A stretch of 64,000 nucleotides of DNA, taken from the NCBI RefSeq assembly GCF_028368935.1, contig NZ_JAQNDK010000001.1, positions 62,001 through 126,000 on the forward strand, in the 5' to 3' direction. Made by a program: the position numbers and the translations under genes. Source of the DNA: Sorangium aterium (GTDB lineage Bacteria; Myxococcota_A; Polyangia; Polyangiales; Polyangiaceae). Numbering within the stretch: position 1 is the stretch's first letter; each line of letters opens with the position of its first letter. Of this stretch, positions 61,126 through 64,000 are shown piece after piece. A model generated the notes under the pieces. It had not been told where the DNA came from, did not search any database, and worked only from the letters and a program-made list of their open reading frames with translations.

Positions 61126-64000
61126 CCTTTGCGTCCCCTCTCGATCCTGCTCATCGATGCGTCGAAGGCCGCGAGCAGATCGTCGTCCGAGGCATGGACC
61201 TCGAGGGCCGCGTCGGCCGGCGGCGAGCGGTCGAGAGGCCCGGCTTTCGCGTCCGGGCTCGGTGAATCGACGGGATCGAGCTCGATGGCGAGCTGCTCCG
61301 AGAGCGCGGCGACCGTCGGATAGGTCCATATCAGCGTCGCCGAGAGCCTGAGCCCGAGCGCGGACTCGAGGCCGTTGCGCAGCTCGAGGCCCATGATCGA
61401 GTCGAACCCGAGCGTCCTGAAGGGCGTCCGCGCGTCGACGCGGGCGCCGTCGATCCGCAGCGCCGCGGCCACCTGCTCGCGCACGAGCTTCTCGACCCTC
61501 CGCCGGCGCTCGTCCGGCGCCGCTTCGCGGAGCGCGCGCACGAGCGCGGCGATCTGCGGCGCGGCGGCGCGGGCTCCAGCCGCGGCGGCGCGGGCCTCCG
61601 CCACGATCGAGGACAGGCGCTCCGAGGAGGCCACCAGAGGGTGGAGGTCGACCCAGTGCCGCGCGTCGAAGTGCACGACGCCCATCTGCGCGCGATCCAC
61701 GGAGAGCAGGCGGAGGAAGAGCTCCTTGCCCTCCTCGGGCGTGATGCTGCGCCACCCTCGCTGCGTCATGCGCCCCTCGCGCTCGGCCGTGATCCCCATG
61801 CCGACGCCGGCGAAGAGCCCCCAGTTGATGCTCAACGCAGGCAGCCCGCGGCGCCGGCGATGGTGGGCCAGCGCGTCCAGAAAGACGTTCGCGGCCACGT
61901 AGTTCCCGATGCCAGGCGGGCCGAAGAGCGACGCCGACGACGAGTAGAGGACGAAGAAATCGAGCGGCGCGTCTTGCGTCGCCGCATGAAGGTTCCACGC
62001 GCCGAGCACCTTCGGCGCGAACACCTTGCGGAAGCGCTCCATGTCCTGGTTGATGAGGAGCCCGTCATCCAGCACGCCGGCGGTGTGGAGCACGCCGCGG
62101 AGCTCTGGCAGGCGCGCCCTCACGTCGCGCACGAGCGCGGCGAGCTCCGCCGGATCGGCGACGTCGGCCTTCGCCACCGTCACTTCGACGCCGGTCGACT
62201 CCAGGGCGGCGATCGCCGCGGCCTGCGCGTCCGAGGTCACCCCCTGCCGCCCCACGAGCACGAGGTGCTTCGCTCCCGCGTCCGAGAGCCACTTCGCGGC
62301 GAGCAGGCCGAGGCCCCCCAGGCCGCCGGTGATCAGGTACGTGGCGTCGGCGCGAACGGCAGGCCGCGCGCCGCCCTGCTCCGCCCCGCGCACCTCCTCA
62401 TCGGACAGCCGCGACAGCGCGCCGACGTAGCGGCGCTCGGCCCGCAGCGCGACCTCCTCTTCCCATCGCTCCGAGAGGATCTCTCGAACCAGGGCCTCGG
62501 CCTCGCCCGCGGAGCCCGCGGGGTCCAGGTCGATGCGCGTGCACCGGAGCTCGGGGTGCTCGAGGGCGACGGTGCGCCCGAGGCCCCAGAGCGGCGCGTG
62601 CGCGACCGCGACGTCGCGGGGCTCGCCGTCGATCGCCTGCGTCCCCCGCGAGACGAGGAAGAGGCGCGGCATATCGCGAAAGCCTGCGCGGGCGAGCGCC
62701 TGCACGATGTGCAGCGCGCAGCCGGAGCCGCGCGTCTGCGCGGCGTCGAGGGACGCCGCGGTGATCGGCTCCGGCGCGGGGCCGTCGAGGCTCCCCAGAT
62801 GGATCACGCCGCGGCGGGGGGCATTGCCAGGAAAGGCGTCGCGCAGCAGGGAATCGAAGCTTGCCGGAGCCGCTGGATCCAGCGTGCAGCCGCGCTCGTT
62901 GCCCTGCTGCGGGCCCTGCAGCCCGGCGCGCACCACCGTCTCTCCACGCGCCTCGAGGAGCGACTGCACCTCGCTCGCCAGCCCCGCTTCGCCCGAGAGG
63001 AGCAGCCAGGACCCGTTCGACGCCGGCACCTCCGGCGCGGCCTGCAGCTCCGCGCGCCGCCACCTCTGCAGGAGGAACGGCGAGGCTTCCCCGGCGCCCC
63101 GCGGCCCTGGACGGCCCCCGGACGAGCGCTCGACATCGACCCAGTAGCGCTCCCGCAGCCACGGATAGGTCGGCAGCACGACGACGCGGCCCTCCGGATG
63201 GATCCGCTGGAAGTCCACGACGCCCCCGTGGGCGTAGAGCGCGCCGAGCGCCTGGAGCAAGCTCCGCCGCTCGTCGGCGTGCCGCCGCAGCGAGGCGATC
63301 ACCGCCCCTTTCCGCTTCCTTTCGCGCAGGGTCTCGTCGATGGCCGGCGCGAGGATGGGATGGGGGCTCACCTCGAGGAACACCGTGGTGCCGCCTTCGA
63401 TCGAAGCGTGCGTCGCGCGCTCGAGCAGCAGGGGGCCGCAGAGGCTCCTCGCCCAGTACGCCGCGCCGAGCTCCTCTCCGTGCGCGAGCTCTCCCGTCAC
63501 CGTCGAGCGCATCGACAGGCTCGCCCTCTTCGGAGCGATCCCGCGCAGCGCGGCGGAGAGCTCCGCGCCCAGCGCCTCTCTCTTCTCCGTCGGGAGCTCG
63601 GGCAGGATCGTGGCGTCCTTCCCGCTCACCTGGCGGAGCAGCCGGCTCCACCGGCAGATGATCCGCGCGGCGTCCTCCAGCGTGAGCGCTCCGGCGACAT
63701 GCGCCGCGGCCACTTCGCCCGCGCCGTGCCCCAGGATCGCCCAGGGCTCGACGCCCCACGATCGCCACAGCGCCGCGAGCGCTACCTGGAGGGCGAACAG
63801 CGCAGGCTGGCCGACGTCGATCGGATCGAGCCGCGCGCTCCGCTCATCGGCGCAGATCGCGTCCAGGACCGAGAAGCCCGCGTCGCGCTGGATCACGGCG
63901 TCGCACGCCTCGATCATGTTGCGGAAGGCGGGCTCCTCGTCGAGGAGCGTTCGTCCCATGCCTGCCCATTGAGAGCCGTGGCCCGAGAAGAGGAACACGA
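61122..64000 (-). CDS. Type I PKS, 5' end outside window: ...AT0-KR-ACP (PKS-1)
   Basis: The frame is open to the window edge, so the KS and any earlier modules lie outside. The visible 959 codons start in the AT (VFLFSGHGSQWAGMG). The AT nucleophile motif reads GHGAG (Gly for Ser, codon at 63723-63725), and the stretch that carries the specificity motif is absent, so it cannot load an extender. No DH is present. KR is intact (TGGLGGLG, LDD in GVLDDGLL, GNYVAAN). ACP has LGFDSIMG. The C-terminal acidic helix DDDLLAAFDASMSRIERG is a docking tail. It is the first PKS gene seen on this strand. Confidence 0.93.
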   Translation of the reverse strand, partial: VFLFSGHGSQWAGMGRTLLDEEPAFRNMIEACDAVIQRDAGFSVLDAICADERSARLDPIDVGQPALFALQVALAALWRSWGVEPWAILGHGAGEVAAAHVAGALTLEDAARIICRWSRLLRQVSGKDATILPELPTEKREALGAELSAALRGIAPKRASLSMRSTVTGELAHGEELGAAYWARSLCGPLLLERATHASIEGGTTVFLEVSPHPILAPAIDETLRERKRKGAVIASLRRHADERRSLLQALGALYAHGGVVDFQRIHPEGRVVVLPTYPWLRERYWVDVERSSGGRPGPRGAGEASPFLLQRWRRAELQAAPEVPASNGSWLLLSGEAGLASEVQSLLEARGETVVRAGLQGPQQGNERGCTLDPAAPASFDSLLRDAFPGNAPRRGVIHLGSLDGPAPEPITAASLDAAQTRGSGCALHIVQALARAGFRDMPRLFLVSRGTQAIDGEPRDVAVAHAPLWGLGRTVALEHPELRCTRIDLDPAGSAGEAEALVREILSERWEEEVALRAERRYVGALSRLSDEEVRGAEQGGARPAVRADATYLITGGLGGLGLLAAKWLSDAGAKHLVLVGRQGVTSDAQAAAIAALESTGVEVTVAKADVADPAELAALVRDVRARLPELRGVLHTAGVLDDGLLINQDMERFRKVFAPKVLGAWNLHAATQDAPLDFFVLYSSSASLFGPPGIGNYVAANVFLDALAHHRRRRGLPALSINWGLFAGVGMGITAEREGRMTQRGWRSITPEEGKELFLRLLSVDRAQMGVVHFDARHWVDLHPLVASSERLSSIVAEARAAAAGARAAAPQIAALVRALREAAPDERRRRVEKLVREQVAAALRIDGARVDARTPFRTLGFDSIMGLELRNGLESALGLRLSATLIWTYPTVAALSEQLAIELDPVDSPSPDAKAGPLDRSPPADAALEVHASDDDLLAAFDASMSRIERGRKG

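Overview
The window is very GC-rich (about 70% or more). Strong G/C bias at third codon positions creates long open frames on the wrong strand. Gene content points to a large-genome myxobacterium of the Sorangium/Polyangium type: many lipoproteins with Ser/Thr/Gly/Ala linkers, plant-polymer enzymes, protease-inhibitor lipoproteins, one-component regulators and a giant modular type I PKS. The organism is inferred from these features; no rRNA or marker gene is present.

The first 30 kb is a mosaic of short transcription units. They are: a mannonate dehydratase (uxuA, cut by the window edge) beside a pectinesterase lipoprotein; a fused NDP-forming acyl-CoA ligase/GNAT protein; a class III nucleotide cyclase with a Cys4 motif; an AraC regulator; an MBL-fold lipoprotein with a degenerate metal site; an Rpn-like nuclease with 9-residue repeats; a CotH-like lipoprotein; a Kazal inhibitor lipoprotein followed by a strong hairpin; a LuxR-type regulator; a CE1-type esterase lipoprotein; a polysaccharide deacetylase; a GH15 glucoamylase; two orphan ABC substrate-binding proteins flanking nudC and sharing a 10-bp upstream motif; a pacifastin-repeat lipoprotein; a ferritin-like protein divergent from a LysR regulator; a cytochrome P450 overlapping a nucleoside deaminase; and a winged-helix protein with a repeat linker.

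From 64 kb down to about 30.2 kb, all on the minus strand, lies the downstream part of a modular PKS operon. In transcription order the genes are: PKS-1 (5' end outside the window; AT0-KR-ACP); PKS-2 (KS-AT-KR0-ACP); PKS-3 (KS-AT-DH0-KR-ACP); PKS-4 (4452 aa; KS-AT-DH*-ACP-TE, then KS0-ACP, then KS-AT-DH-ER-KR-ACP); PKS-5 (KS-AT0-DH0-KR-ACP); a stand-alone medium-chain dehydrogenase; and a possible small coupled ORF. Consecutive PKS genes overlap by 4 bp or nearly touch and carry helical terminal docking segments, so collinear assembly in this order is the default reading.

The PKS is notable for how many domains have lost key residues and how oddly some are placed. Two ATs lack the nucleophilic Ser. 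One KS has Phe instead of Cys and is followed by an ACP with no AT. One KR has lost its NADPH glycine motif, and two DHs have lost catalytic residues. A type-II-like thioesterase sits in the middle of PKS-4, while the last PKS has no release domain. Either three ACPs are loaded in trans or bypassed, or the line releases one chain at the internal TE and restarts at KS0-ACP. I do not recognise the product. The AT of the first PKS-4 module has clearly different wobble-base use, suggesting a domain swap.
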